A DNA stretch of 64,000 nucleotides from Vibrio celticus (GTDB taxonomy: Bacteria; Pseudomonadota; Gammaproteobacteria; Enterobacterales; Vibrionaceae). Shown piece by piece: positions 25,692-33,930 of the stretch. The translations under genes and the position numbers were made by a program. Numbering within the stretch: the stretch's first letter is position 1; the number at the start of each line of letters is the position of its first letter. The notes under the pieces are model-generated. The model saw nothing but the letters and a program-made list of their open reading frames with translations. It ran no database searches and was not told where the DNA came from. The DNA lies in the NCBI RefSeq assembly GCF_024347335.1, contig NZ_AP025463.1:2852001-2916000 (forward strand), given 5' to 3'.

Positions 25692-26525
25692 ATGCTTAAA
25701 AACTGGACTGTAACGACACAACCCGTGCGCCTCGCTTGTGACGGCGTGTTAATCAGAGAACGTTATTATTTAAACCCGAAGCACGTGAACCACAAACACA
25801 CTGAAGCACTCATATCCCTTTTCGGTTGTGCCGAAACATCAAATCGAGTTGCAATTGCTGGTGAGCAATTTCGACTCAACCAACAACTCTACAATCATCG
25901 TGGAGGACGACCTCTAGCGACCTATGCAATGGAATATTGCCTCACACTACCAAAAGGCTACCGACCTACTAAAAGTCAGTGGCAATCCATTGTCAAAGAG
26001 TGCGCATTAGCTTTAGCAAAACTGTGTCAACTCAACAAATCTGAATTTGCCCAATACAGACAACAAATTCGAGCAGTATTGCATCAGCAGGAGCAACAAG
26101 GAAACAAAGGTAGTGGCGACCATGTGCATTTAATGATTGGTAAAGTTGTCGGTAATCGTGTCCTCACTGAGCTACAACAGAAAAAAGCTACAAAAGTCAT
26201 TAAACAAACATTCAACAGTGCAGTGCTGCAACATGTCGGCATAGACTACCGGAGCTATGAGCCAATTGAAAAAGAAAAAGGACGCAGGCTATCAACTTGG
26301 CAATACCAACACCAAAAAGCCACTGAAGCACTCGAAATTGAAAAACTCATCAAGCAAATGCAAACGCAGTTTGAAAAGTGGTCAAACGCAAAAAAAGAAT
26401 CAAATGAGCGACAGATTCGACGTCAACAAAACAGACTATTAAAAAACTATGAACAATTGAAACAGCGCTCACTCAGTACATCGCAGTTGGAAAGGATTAA
26501 CATCGTTAAGAGTCAGATTAAATGA
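25692..26525 (+). CDS. HUH-motif protein, probable mobilisation relaxase
   Basis: 277-aa protein. The segment AMEYCLTLPKGYRP followed about 60 residues later by GSGDHVHLMIGKV has the shape of MobA/MobL-type relaxases (beta strand, then the His-x-His metal motif). Tyrosines at TYAMEY or in the N-terminal RYYLNPKH are candidate nucleophiles. The C-terminal ~90 residues are a basic, Gln-rich coiled coil (KLIKQMQTQFEKW ...). Shorter than most relaxases, so a rolling-circle replication protein is an alternative. Located at the right end of the island, next to attR and downstream of stem-loops, consistent with a mobilisable element. Confidence 0.55.
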   Translation: MLKNWTVTTQPVRLACDGVLIRERYYLNPKHVNHKHTEALISLFGCAETSNRVAIAGEQFRLNQQLYNHRGGRPLATYAMEYCLTLPKGYRPTKSQWQSIVKECALALAKLCQLNKSEFAQYRQQIRAVLHQQEQQGNKGSGDHVHLMIGKVVGNRVLTELQQKKATKVIKQTFNSAVLQHVGIDYRSYEPIEKEKGRRLSTWQYQHQKATEALEIEKLIKQMQTQFEKWSNAKKESNERQIRRQQNRLLKNYEQLKQRSLSTSQLERINIVKSQIK

Positions 26526-26624
26526 TTAGCTGAGTATAGATATCGGTTCAACCCCCAAGTGAGGAGCTGAACTGGCATCCATATTTTTGAATATGCGCTT
26601 AGATGTTGATACTAACTTCATATG

Positions 26625-26645
26625 GTACTAAGATGCGGTACTAAA
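26625..26645 (+). repeat. Paired direct repeat GTACTA-N6-GGTACTAAA (copy 2)
   Basis: Same sequence and spacing as the copy at 14621-14641; located 70 bp left of attR, inside the island. See the finding on integrase arm sites. Confidence 0.7.
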
Positions 26646-26714
26646 GGGTTATTCTCAAAAAACACAAACACCCTAACATATTGAAGTCACTGATTTTTAA
26701 GGGACTTGAAGGCG

Positions 26715-26744
26715 ACTCCCGCCAGCTCCACCAAACGTTTGGAA
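26715..26744 (+). repeat. attR: right 30-bp direct repeat of the island
   Basis: Identical to 14529-14558 over 30 bases, including the last 19 bases of ssrA. The bases to the left (GGACTTGAAGGCG) do not match ssrA, as expected for a fragment created by integration. The distance between repeats gives an island of about 12.2 kb. To the right, CGCCCTTTTTGTAT and the paired repeat resemble the sequence right of attL. Confidence 0.9.
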
Positions 26745-26803
26745 CGGGACATCTCATTGAGTTATCGCCCTTTTTGTATTTATAATCATTAATTATGCTA
26801 TTA

Positions 26804-26824
26804 GTACTAAAAGCAGGTACTAAA
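26804..26824 (+). repeat. Paired direct repeat GTACTA-N6-GGTACTAAA (copy 3)
   Basis: Third copy, 60 bp right of attR and so outside the repeat-bounded island. Its distance from the att core (60 bp) nearly equals that of copy 1 from attL (63 bp). Confidence 0.7.
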
Positions 26825-27246
26825 CGCGCCACCTTTCACTCCCGGTAAAAGGTACCTTGCACTTTCGCTTTCAAGCTCCCTCTCGCTTTCAACACACCTT
26901 CAAAAGTCGTAAATAAATCAAACGCAACCTCCGCACATCCAGCTTGGATGATGATAATGCCTTGCGTCACCATTATTTATTTCTTAATCACCTGTGCTTT
27001 CACTCACAGTGTAAGTGCTTTTGATTGCCATAACTTTAGTTTCGAACCATCTCATTGCGCTTCAAAGTCAGTATTTCTAATCAACTTTGTGTGGCATATT
27101 TGATCTACTTACGTGTAACCATCATCTCACCTTACCCGCACGGATAATCGCTAGTCGACAGAAGAGCTTAGCGAAAAGTCCAACAAAGGCTGGTATCCAC
27201 CTTCTTGCAATACCTCTTTAAGCTAAAGGCTTTAATAATCCTACTT
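26825..27246. other. Non-coding stretch between attR and hipBA
   Basis: About 420 bases with no open frame of note and no recognisable RNA. It may be the remnant of an older insertion at ssrA, since the sequence left of it resembles an island end. Otherwise I see nothing in it. Confidence 0.4.
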
Positions 27247-27348
27247 TATCCTCTACAAGGTATATAGCTTGCAATATCTCCTATAAGGTATAAAGTTACA
27301 TATATCCCTTTGTTGGGATAGCATGACCAATATCCTCTCATGGGGATG
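27247..27348 (+). promoter_or_regulatory. Four HipB-type operators upstream of hipBA
   Basis: The E. coli HipB operator is TATCC-N8-GGATA. Four 18-bp matches start at 27247 (TATCC-N8-GTATA), 27275 (TATCT-N8-GTATA), 27303 (TATCC-N8-GGATA, exact) and 27331 (TATCC-N8-GGATG). The start-to-start distance is exactly 28 bp each time. The array ends 27 bp before the hipB start, so HipB (with HipA) should repress its own operon. Confidence 0.85.
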
Positions 27349-27375
27349 AAACCTCATAGTAAGGAGTGACAACTT

Positions 27376-27624
27376 GTGATTTATAGCCCACAACAATTAG
27401 CTAATACTTTACTGCTAATACGCCAAAAGAATAGATGGACTCAGTCTGAGCTGGCAAAAAAAGTAGGGATAAAACAAGCAACCATTTCGAACTTTGAAAA
27501 TAGACCAGAAAAGGCCACTATTTCAACAATGTTCAAGCTCATACAAGCATTAGATCTCACCCTTAAAATAGAACCCAAAGATGTAAAAAATAGTCAAAGC
27601 ACTGTTGATGAGGAAGATTGGTAA
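27376..27624 (+). CDS. hipB: HipB-type antitoxin, HTH transcriptional regulator
   Basis: 82-aa Xre-family helix-turn-helix protein. The HTH spans about residues 14-66 (TQSELAKKVGIKQATISNFE is helix 2-3). The C-terminus ends in Trp (DEEDW) as in E. coli HipB, where the last residue contributes to HipA binding. The start is GTG 27376 preceded by AAGGAG. The stop overlaps the hipA start by one base (TAATG), typical of coupled toxin-antitoxin translation. Expected to bind the four upstream operators and neutralise HipA. Confidence 0.92.
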   Translation: MIYSPQQLANTLLLIRQKNRWTQSELAKKVGIKQATISNFENRPEKATISTMFKLIQALDLTLKIEPKDVKNSQSTVDEEDW

Positions 27625-28940
27625 TGCAACTACTTAATGCCTATATGAATGGTGAGTTGGTCGGTACTCTAACAAAGCAAAACAATGGCTCTCATGAATT
27701 TAAATATAATGAGTCTTGGCTAAGTAGCGACAAATCTCGCCCATTGTCTTTATCCCTTAAACTACAAATACCTACGATAACTTCTGATGCCGTTATCAAC
27801 TACTTTGACAACCTGCTACCAGACAATATTGCTATACGTAATAGGATTGTTGCACGCTATCAAACGGCTTCAAATCAACCTTTTGATCTTCTAAAAGAAA
27901 TTGGCAAAGACAGCGTTGGTGCCATTGCTCTGCTCCCTCCAAGTCAACCCTATATCGAGAACAAACTGTCATACGAACTTCTTGATGAATCTCGGCTTGA
28001 AAAAATCTTAGCAGCCCATCATTCCGATATTCCATTAGGTATGATTAAGGAAGAAGATGATTTCCGAATATCGGTTGCTGGCGCTCAAGAAAAAACAGCA
28101 TTACTAAGGTTGAATGGAGATTGGTGTTTGCCTAAAGGGAATACACCTACAAGCCATATCATTAAGCTACCTATTGGTGAGATTAAGCAGCCCACCTCTA
28201 TTCTAGATCTGACTGAAAGTGTCGAGAATGAGTTCATATGTATTGAGTTAGCTAGAGAGTTGGGGTTTGATGTTCCGACAGTCGAGATCATCACAACCCA
28301 TAATTATAAAGCCATTGCTGTTGAGCGTTTTGATAGACGTTGGATTAAGGATCGTACACACCTACTGCGCCTTCCTCAGGAAGATATCTGTCAAGCCAAA
28401 GGAATCCCTTCATCGATAAAATACGAAAGTGATGGAGGCCCCGGAATCGCCGATATCATGAAGCTACTTGAAGGCTCATCAAATGCACTGGAAGACAGAT
28501 ATAACTTCATGAAGTTTCAAGTTTTCCAATGGGCTATAGGCGCTATTGATGGGCATGCAAAGAACTATTCAATATTTATTGAAAAGCAAGGTAGTTACCG
28601 CTTAACACCATTTTATGACATTTTGTCTGCTTACCCTATCACCGAAAAAAAAGGACTAAACATCAGAAAGTTAAAGTTAGCAATGGGGTTAAAAGCAAGC
28701 CGTGGTAAGAAATACCAGATAAGCAAGATCTACTCCCGCCACTTTCTTGATACAGCCCATTCAGTTGGCTTTAATTCTGATAGCATGCAAAGCATATTGG
28801 ATGACATGCAAACTGAATTACCCAAAGCAATTGAGCGCCTCGCCGCACGCTTACCTGAAGGTTTCCCAAAACACATAACCGAAGCTATCTTTGATAACTC
28901 TATTGCCATGCTTAACAAATTGAATTTGGGCAAGAACTAG
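27624..28940 (+). CDS. hipA: HipA-type serine/threonine kinase toxin
   Basis: 438-aa protein of the HipA family; in E. coli the kinase phosphorylates glutamyl-tRNA synthetase and causes persistence. Visible features are the N-terminal HipA_N domain (about 1-110), the glycine-rich loop with the autophosphorylated serine (ISVAGAQEKTALL), the catalytic loop AIGAIDGHAKNYSIF (catalytic Asp) and the metal-binding YDILSAYP. All key residues are present, so it should be active. Start ATG 27624 overlaps the hipB stop. It sits outside attR but in the same integration hot spot. Target in this host is inferred only. Confidence 0.92.
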   Translation: MQLLNAYMNGELVGTLTKQNNGSHEFKYNESWLSSDKSRPLSLSLKLQIPTITSDAVINYFDNLLPDNIAIRNRIVARYQTASNQPFDLLKEIGKDSVGAIALLPPSQPYIENKLSYELLDESRLEKILAAHHSDIPLGMIKEEDDFRISVAGAQEKTALLRLNGDWCLPKGNTPTSHIIKLPIGEIKQPTSILDLTESVENEFICIELARELGFDVPTVEIITTHNYKAIAVERFDRRWIKDRTHLLRLPQEDICQAKGIPSSIKYESDGGPGIADIMKLLEGSSNALEDRYNFMKFQVFQWAIGAIDGHAKNYSIFIEKQGSYRLTPFYDILSAYPITEKKGLNIRKLKLAMGLKASRGKKYQISKIYSRHFLDTAHSVGFNSDSMQSILDDMQTELPKAIERLAARLPEGFPKHITEAIFDNSIAMLNKLNLGKN

Positions 28941-28996
28941 ACCAACCCCCTTAGAGAAGATAGAACTTGATGTGCTTTATAGAGCACTCAACAAAA

Positions 28997-29028
28997 AGCC
29001 ACACATCCCAATACTGAAATGTGTGGCT
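28997..29028 (-). terminator. Bidirectional terminator between hipA and the retropepsin-like gene
   Basis: Stem AGCCACACAT / ATGTGTGGCT (28997-29006 / 29019-29028) with a 12-base loop. The T run is stronger on the minus strand (TTTTTG), so it mainly ends the leftward transcript, 41 bp after its stop. Confidence 0.8.
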
Positions 29029-29069
29029 GTTTAGAGCTGTTCTGATACGAACTTAGATAAGTTTAGGTG

Positions 29070-30950
29070 TTACTCCATATCACCCAGCAAGTAATCTTCA
29101 TCGCTGCTGACTACTGCGCCGTGCTTCAAGAAGTTCTTACCTAGGATCATGCTGTATTCAAAACGAGAGCGGTCTTGAAGGTTTACCCTCACCTCTTTCT
29201 CTAGGTCTCCAAGCTTAACCTTCATTTCTACCACAGGGCGAATGTTCACCTTCTCACCTTTCTTGGCTTTAATGCGCATTACATCAATCACTGGCTTGGT
29301 GAAATCTTGCTTATCGCCTTGGTTGTTTTGATAGGTAAAGCTCACCATGTCTTGACCATCTTTCTTAAATCGTTTGATGTTGACTGCGTTCATTGAGCTT
29401 ACATCCGCACCAGTGTCGAGCTTGGCCGGGAACTTCATGCCGTTCACTTCAACGACTTCGATGTGCCCAACTTTAAACAGTGGCTCAGCTTTCAGAAGGT
29501 AATCAGAACGTGTATTAACGTAAACGCCTTCTTTTGCCATCTTCTTACCTAAAATAAAGTACGCTTCTTTCTCATTTGTATTGAGCACGTCGATGGCAAA
29601 CTCTTGCGTACGCACTTTTCCAGACACCGCAAACTCACCACTTACAACCGGACGAGTATCATCCCCGACTTTAAGCTTCTTAATAATTGGCTTGGTCACC
29701 TTCTGCTTCTCACCATTTACATCCGTAAGATAAAATTCAACGGAAGCATCTTTGCCTTTACCTGTCATTTCAAAACTGTCGACCTTCAACAAAGGCGTAT
29801 TGACAGTGAAAGAAGCCACCGCCTTAAGCGGGAAGTCATCTAGGGTGATGTCCTCTTCCGGCGAGATAATCATAGGCTCACCAGACTCAACCACATCACT
29901 AAAGTTCTCTGAACCTTCGGATAAAATATTCTCAGCACTGGTATCAATCATGAAGAGTTCGCTGGCTGTGTTGGTTCCAAATCTCAACTGCGATTCACTA
30001 CTCGAGCGCTCACGTAGGTACACCAGAACGTCTTTAGTTGTGTTTTCATCGAGTTGAACAGGCACATACACCAAAGGTCTCTTCTTACCGCTCACGCTTA
30101 ACATACGAACCAACGGCAACGTCATCTCTTTTTGCTTACCGTCGTTGTCGAACATATCAAACGTCACTTCTTTGTTCTTTTTGTCTATGTCGATGTCTTT
30201 TGCATGCAAAATGCTGTAGCGATTCTTTAAAGAGAAGGTTGCATTCATCGCCATTCCCGAGATAAATACCACCTCTTTACGGCCTACCACCGTTGCGTTC
30301 TCTTGCTCTTGCAAGTAGTCATAACCCGCAAACACCAGCGCGTTATCCGCAAGGAAGGTTTTGCCGATCAATACTGGTGCAGAGAAATGGCTTCTGTCAG
30401 TCAGGTTAACGTCTGTTTTTAGCTCTTGGTCTGCAATGGTAAGCGACATTTTCACGGTAGGACGAAGTAAAGGCGTGCTGCTAGTGCGGCTGCGTATCAT
30501 GCTGACACGCTCTAAAGGCGCTTCGATTAATACCATGTCTCCCGTGCGTGGATTTTGAACCTTAAAAGACACCACAGCTTCATATTTCGCAAAGGTGCTG
30601 CCATCCCAATCATCGTAATCAACATCAGAATTGTTCAACAGGTCTTCGGTTAACGCCGCCATCAACTCTTTGTCTTTGAGGTTTTGGTAGTCGGGATTAG
30701 AGCTCTTCACATGAATGTCTTCAGCATGCATAGAAGTGGTTTCCGCACCGGTATCAATTTTACCAATGAAAGGAACGTCTTTTAGCCCTTTAACGCTTGA
30801 TAGGTACACGTTCTCAGTGCGACCAAGTACCGACTTACCATCGAGTTCGTAAGTGGGATTTTGAGTGGTAGGTGAAGTGTCAGTAGCCAAAGTGTATTGT
30901 GAAAAAAGTAGAGTGCTTAAAAGAGTTAGAGCCAAAGGTATCTTTTTCAT
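29070..30950 (-). CDS. Exported retropepsin-like (Zn_protease family) multidomain protein
   Basis: 626-aa protein with a signal peptide ending near residue 22. It is built of four related ~140-residue modules of the 'putative ATP-dependent zinc protease' family (Pfam Zn_protease), a pepsin/retropepsin-like fold. The first and last modules carry the aspartate motif (KIDTGAETTSM at 66; KLDTGADVSSM at 512). The two middle ones keep the fold markers (SVSGKKRPLVYVPV; DDTRPVVSGEF; ILGKKMAKEG) but have lost DTGA. I chose ATG 30950 because it opens the signal peptide. Likely periplasmic; substrate unknown. Whether the two DTGA modules dimerise into one active site is inference. Confidence 0.78.
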   Translation of the reverse strand: MKKIPLALTLLSTLLFSQYTLATDTSPTTQNPTYELDGKSVLGRTENVYLSSVKGLKDVPFIGKIDTGAETTSMHAEDIHVKSSNPDYQNLKDKELMAALTEDLLNNSDVDYDDWDGSTFAKYEAVVSFKVQNPRTGDMVLIEAPLERVSMIRSRTSSTPLLRPTVKMSLTIADQELKTDVNLTDRSHFSAPVLIGKTFLADNALVFAGYDYLQEQENATVVGRKEVVFISGMAMNATFSLKNRYSILHAKDIDIDKKNKEVTFDMFDNDGKQKEMTLPLVRMLSVSGKKRPLVYVPVQLDENTTKDVLVYLRERSSSESQLRFGTNTASELFMIDTSAENILSEGSENFSDVVESGEPMIISPEEDITLDDFPLKAVASFTVNTPLLKVDSFEMTGKGKDASVEFYLTDVNGEKQKVTKPIIKKLKVGDDTRPVVSGEFAVSGKVRTQEFAIDVLNTNEKEAYFILGKKMAKEGVYVNTRSDYLLKAEPLFKVGHIEVVEVNGMKFPAKLDTGADVSSMNAVNIKRFKKDGQDMVSFTYQNNQGDKQDFTKPVIDVMRIKAKKGEKVNIRPVVEMKVKLGDLEKEVRVNLQDRSRFEYSMILGKNFLKHGAVVSSDEDYLLGDME

Positions 30951-31161
30951 TAGTTGGTCCGTTGTGATCAGTTCACTAATAATACTGGCGTTTCCGCAAA
31001 GAGTTCCCCCACCAGCAATGGTTCTCACATAACGTTAACGCTATGAGTTTTTAAATGACAAACCGATGACTTTACGCTGCATTCGCTTATCGATTATTGA
31101 CTAATGGACACCCAATAACCTTTTCAATACTCGGTGTTCTATTGAAGAAATGAATACAAAA

Positions 31162-31186
31162 AAGGCCAACGACGAGCGCTGACCTT
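31162..31186 (-). terminator. Weak terminator downstream of the M15 peptidase gene
   Basis: Seven-pair stem AAGGCCA / TGACCTT including a G-T pair, 11-base loop, followed on the minus strand by TTTTTTG. About 70 bp after the peptidase stop. Confidence 0.55.
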
Positions 31187-31255
31187 AGCGATTCAAAACA
31201 CACCTGAAGCGAGTTTAACTTGCTAAAACACAAACGGTTCTAGATAAACATAGCA

Positions 31256-32065
31256 CTAAAAAGTCCCGACTGTTTTCTTTGCGCAGACAGCTCGAGCTTT
31301 TTCTGCGTCCTCACCTTTATTTTTGAGATAGCACTGTCGATAAGATTCGACGTAGCGCTCAAATAACACCTCGGCTTCAGGTTGTGGTTTAGAGAGCAGT
31401 TGGTTAACAAACTTTCTTGAGCCGACCTCAAAATGCTGAGTATCAATTGGAGAGTTCCAGTCCCCTCCCCAAATCATAAATCCGTGATGGGCAAACAGCT
31501 CCACCACATCTTCTGCCATGCCGCGGCGTTCTATTTCATCACGCGCCCGAAAGCGAGTACGGTTCACATAGCGAGTCGCAGATTGTGAAGGCTTTACCGT
31601 GATTCTGCCGTTGCTATCGAACTCTAAGAAAGGGTTTTGAACTGGGTTGATGTCTATCGCCACGCCATAAGCATGTTTCGACCAACCACCTCCGCCGGTA
31701 ATAGGACGAGCATTAAACGCGCTGCTGTTGTTCGCGTCCATTGAGGCGTTATCGTCACCTCTGAATTCACGCATAAGGCGAGCAGAATGAAGAGGAAAAT
31801 TACGCTGTTTGAGTTCTGAAAAGATTTGTTCAACCGCAGGTGCAACCACATCAAGCACGATCATATTGCCCTGTTGCGTTTCCCCTTTGAAATTGATGAA
31901 ATCGAAGTCCACTTTGGATAATCGCTCACAACCAACAGGCGCACCACTGCTCAAGACATTGTTCTTTTTCATCATGTCGCATTGCCATTGAGATATAGGA
32001 GCAACTTGGGCATAACTAGCAGCACTGAGCACAGTGACCAGCCAGCCGACAATAAAACGTTTCAT
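31256..32065 (-). CDS. Exported M15-family metallopeptidase (extensin-like)
   Basis: 269-aa protein with a signal peptide ending near residue 20 (SYAQ). The zinc ligands of the M15/VanY-like fold are visible: His and Asp in SKHAYGVAIDINP and the second His in DTQHFEVG. RGMAEDVVELFAHHGFMIWGGDW is the catalytic loop region. Members cleave D-amino-acid-containing bonds of peptidoglycan. It probably acts on peptidoglycan in the periplasm, for remodelling or recycling; the exact bond is not deducible. Preceded on the same strand by a DUF429 gene about 100 bp away. Confidence 0.83.
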   Translation of the reverse strand: MKRFIVGWLVTVLSAASYAQVAPISQWQCDMMKKNNVLSSGAPVGCERLSKVDFDFINFKGETQQGNMIVLDVVAPAVEQIFSELKQRNFPLHSARLMREFRGDDNASMDANNSSAFNARPITGGGGWSKHAYGVAIDINPVQNPFLEFDSNGRITVKPSQSATRYVNRTRFRARDEIERRGMAEDVVELFAHHGFMIWGGDWNSPIDTQHFEVGSRKFVNQLLSKPQPEAEVLFERYVESYRQCYLKNKGEDAEKARAVCAKKTVGTF

Positions 32066-32165
32066 ATCAAAGACTCAAAAAATAGTAAGAGTGAAAAGTA
32101 GCAGATGTTGGAAAATAGCATAAGTTGGAAAGTAACATATTAAGCCAAGTTGAGCGCACGCTTTG

Positions 32166-32894
32166 TTAGCGCGTTTTGTTCCAATAAACAATCTCTCGAA
32201 CTCGTCCGTTCTGGTCGACATCCGCTTCTCCACCAACATCAAAAGGCTCTGGTAAGGTCGATAATTGCGGAGCGTAATAGGCAACTAACATAAGCACAAA
32301 CGCATCATAGATGTCGTCTATCGCAACGTCTTTACGTTTAGTGTTTGAAATGGCCAACGACAAGCCTTCACACCATTGAGGGGCGAGTTGCTGAATAATA
32401 GAAAGCCGTTCTTCTTTGCCCTCTTGAGTTCGTTTGGAAAAGGTCAGCGGTTCGCCTTTCAAAGCTGCAAACACCACCTCAGGATGTGATTCCCTGATAG
32501 AAAGATTGGGATGAGTTTCAATGAGCTCATCAAGCTCACGGATCTTGGGCACAATTCCCCAAGTCTGTTTAGAAAACTTCTTATCAAGCTGCTCCACATT
32601 GGCACTGCACGCTGCAACGTAATCGGTTTGGTAAACCGCCTCTCGGCACGGCACTGGAAACACGGAGGAACCACGCTTGCTGGTTAGAAAACGTCTTGCC
32701 GCTTTATCGCATAATCTATCTGGAGTAAGCGAATCGCTAAAGCCAATCGGCATGTCGATTAACGTTGTTGCTCCCGTAAGATCATCAACCAACTCATCGA
32801 GCGTGTTTACCACTTTAAACGTAGGTGGCTCATTGCCAGAGACAACCCAAGCGATCCAACCTGCCTTGCAGCCATCAATTCCGATGTATTTCAT
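32166..32894 (-). CDS. DUF429 family protein (predicted RNase H-like nuclease)
   Basis: 242-aa cytoplasmic protein. It begins YIGIDGCKAGWIAWV, the conserved first strand and Asp of the DUF429 RNase-H-like fold. LIDMPIGF and the acidic AIDDIYDAFVLMLVA segment near the C-terminus are the other family markers. The family is predicted to be nuclease-like from fold, with no firm activity known to me. Common in Vibrio and often an isolated gene; no operon partner stands out here. Confidence 0.85.
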   Translation of the reverse strand: MKYIGIDGCKAGWIAWVVSGNEPPTFKVVNTLDELVDDLTGATTLIDMPIGFSDSLTPDRLCDKAARRFLTSKRGSSVFPVPCREAVYQTDYVAACSANVEQLDKKFSKQTWGIVPKIRELDELIETHPNLSIRESHPEVVFAALKGEPLTFSKRTQEGKEERLSIIQQLAPQWCEGLSLAISNTKRKDVAIDDIYDAFVLMLVAYYAPQLSTLPEPFDVGGEADVDQNGRVREIVYWNKTR

Positions 32895-32952
32895 TATGTT
32901 CTCGATGATTGGTTTGTTGAGGGTTATTTGGGATAACTAGCCCACTTAATGA

Positions 32953-33930
32953 TCAGTACCACTCACTAATCAGCAGTCTGCTTTTTACACCACGTACCTG
33001 CAAGCTCATTGCATCGAACACCTCTTCAAAGTCTCGACACTGCGCTGGGATGTTAGGTAACGAAAGCGCGGCTTCTGAAAAGAATTGTTGTTCAAAATGA
33101 GCCGAATCGTTCCAAGCGAGTTGCCACCACTCTAGAATCCGCGACTTAGACGAGCGCAGCTTTTCAGCCGTAGGAACTTTGTCACTTTTACTTAAGTTTT
33201 CTTTGCTTGTAGTTGGAAAAAGATTCCACTTATCGTTGTTTGGCCAGAAAGCGAAAGGCAAACAATGATCAACGTGATACTCATTTTTCAATGTTTTTCG
33301 ACTCCAGACGCTGACAATGTCGGCACGATCAGATCTAAGTTGCTCGACACGTTTACGCACATCGCGAGTATCGTGGTTTTGATCGATCCATACCAAGCAG
33401 TCGTGGTACGTCTGTAGTGAGATACTTCGCTGTCGGTTCAACTCGAAACGCTGCATCTCCATGACCCATTGATTCACCACCAGCGGTTCAATCCAAGAGT
33501 GGTAGATTCTAAAGCACTCCCACAGGCTTTCATCGAGAGTAAAATAACCAAAGCTTTCTAAGAACTCACTATCAATGACCAGTGATTCTCGGCTCTTCCG
33601 TCGTTTTTGTGGTGGGTATATATCGAATAGTCGGTTGTCTTTCGAGCCTTGATAAATAAAAGTCACAGGCCCTGATTTAATGGTACTGATCGTTTGTGAA
33701 ATTAGCTTTTGTAGAGCCTTGGCTTCATCGCCGAGAAACATAGCGCCTATCGCTAGATCATCAGCACTTAGGTGTTTGAGTTTATTCCACCCATCCTCTT
33801 TTACAAACCCAAGTCCCTTCGTTGTGTTGCTATTTTGCTGAATCCCAGCGCCTTCTATGTCGATATCAATCAGTCGCTTAAACTGCCTAACCCAATACAG
33901 CGCGACCAAGCCCACTGGTAGATTTCCCAT
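32953..33930 (-). CDS. HNH endonuclease-domain protein, probably the C-terminal half of a split gene
   Basis: About 325 aa. The C-terminal third carries an HNH-type motif: YHVDHCLPFAFWPNNDKWNL followed by PTTSKENLSKSD. The N-terminal part (LPVGLVALYWVRQFKRLI) looks like mid-protein sequence rather than a natural N-terminus. The frame begins inside the 3' end of the methyltransferase gene, and no ribosome-binding site is evident before ATG 33930 or the TTG 12 bases earlier. Shifting one base in GATGGGAAATC (about 33921-33931) fuses both frames into one MTase-HNH polypeptide. As a separate protein it may not be made. Confidence 0.7.
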   Translation of the reverse strand: MGNLPVGLVALYWVRQFKRLIDIDIEGAGIQQNSNTTKGLGFVKEDGWNKLKHLSADDLAIGAMFLGDEAKALQKLISQTISTIKSGPVTFIYQGSKDNRLFDIYPPQKRRKSRESLVIDSEFLESFGYFTLDESLWECFRIYHSWIEPLVVNQWVMEMQRFELNRQRSISLQTYHDCLVWIDQNHDTRDVRKRVEQLRSDRADIVSVWSRKTLKNEYHVDHCLPFAFWPNNDKWNLFPTTSKENLSKSDKVPTAEKLRSSKSRILEWWQLAWNDSAHFEQQFFSEAALSLPNIPAQCRDFEEVFDAMSLQVRGVKSRLLISEWY

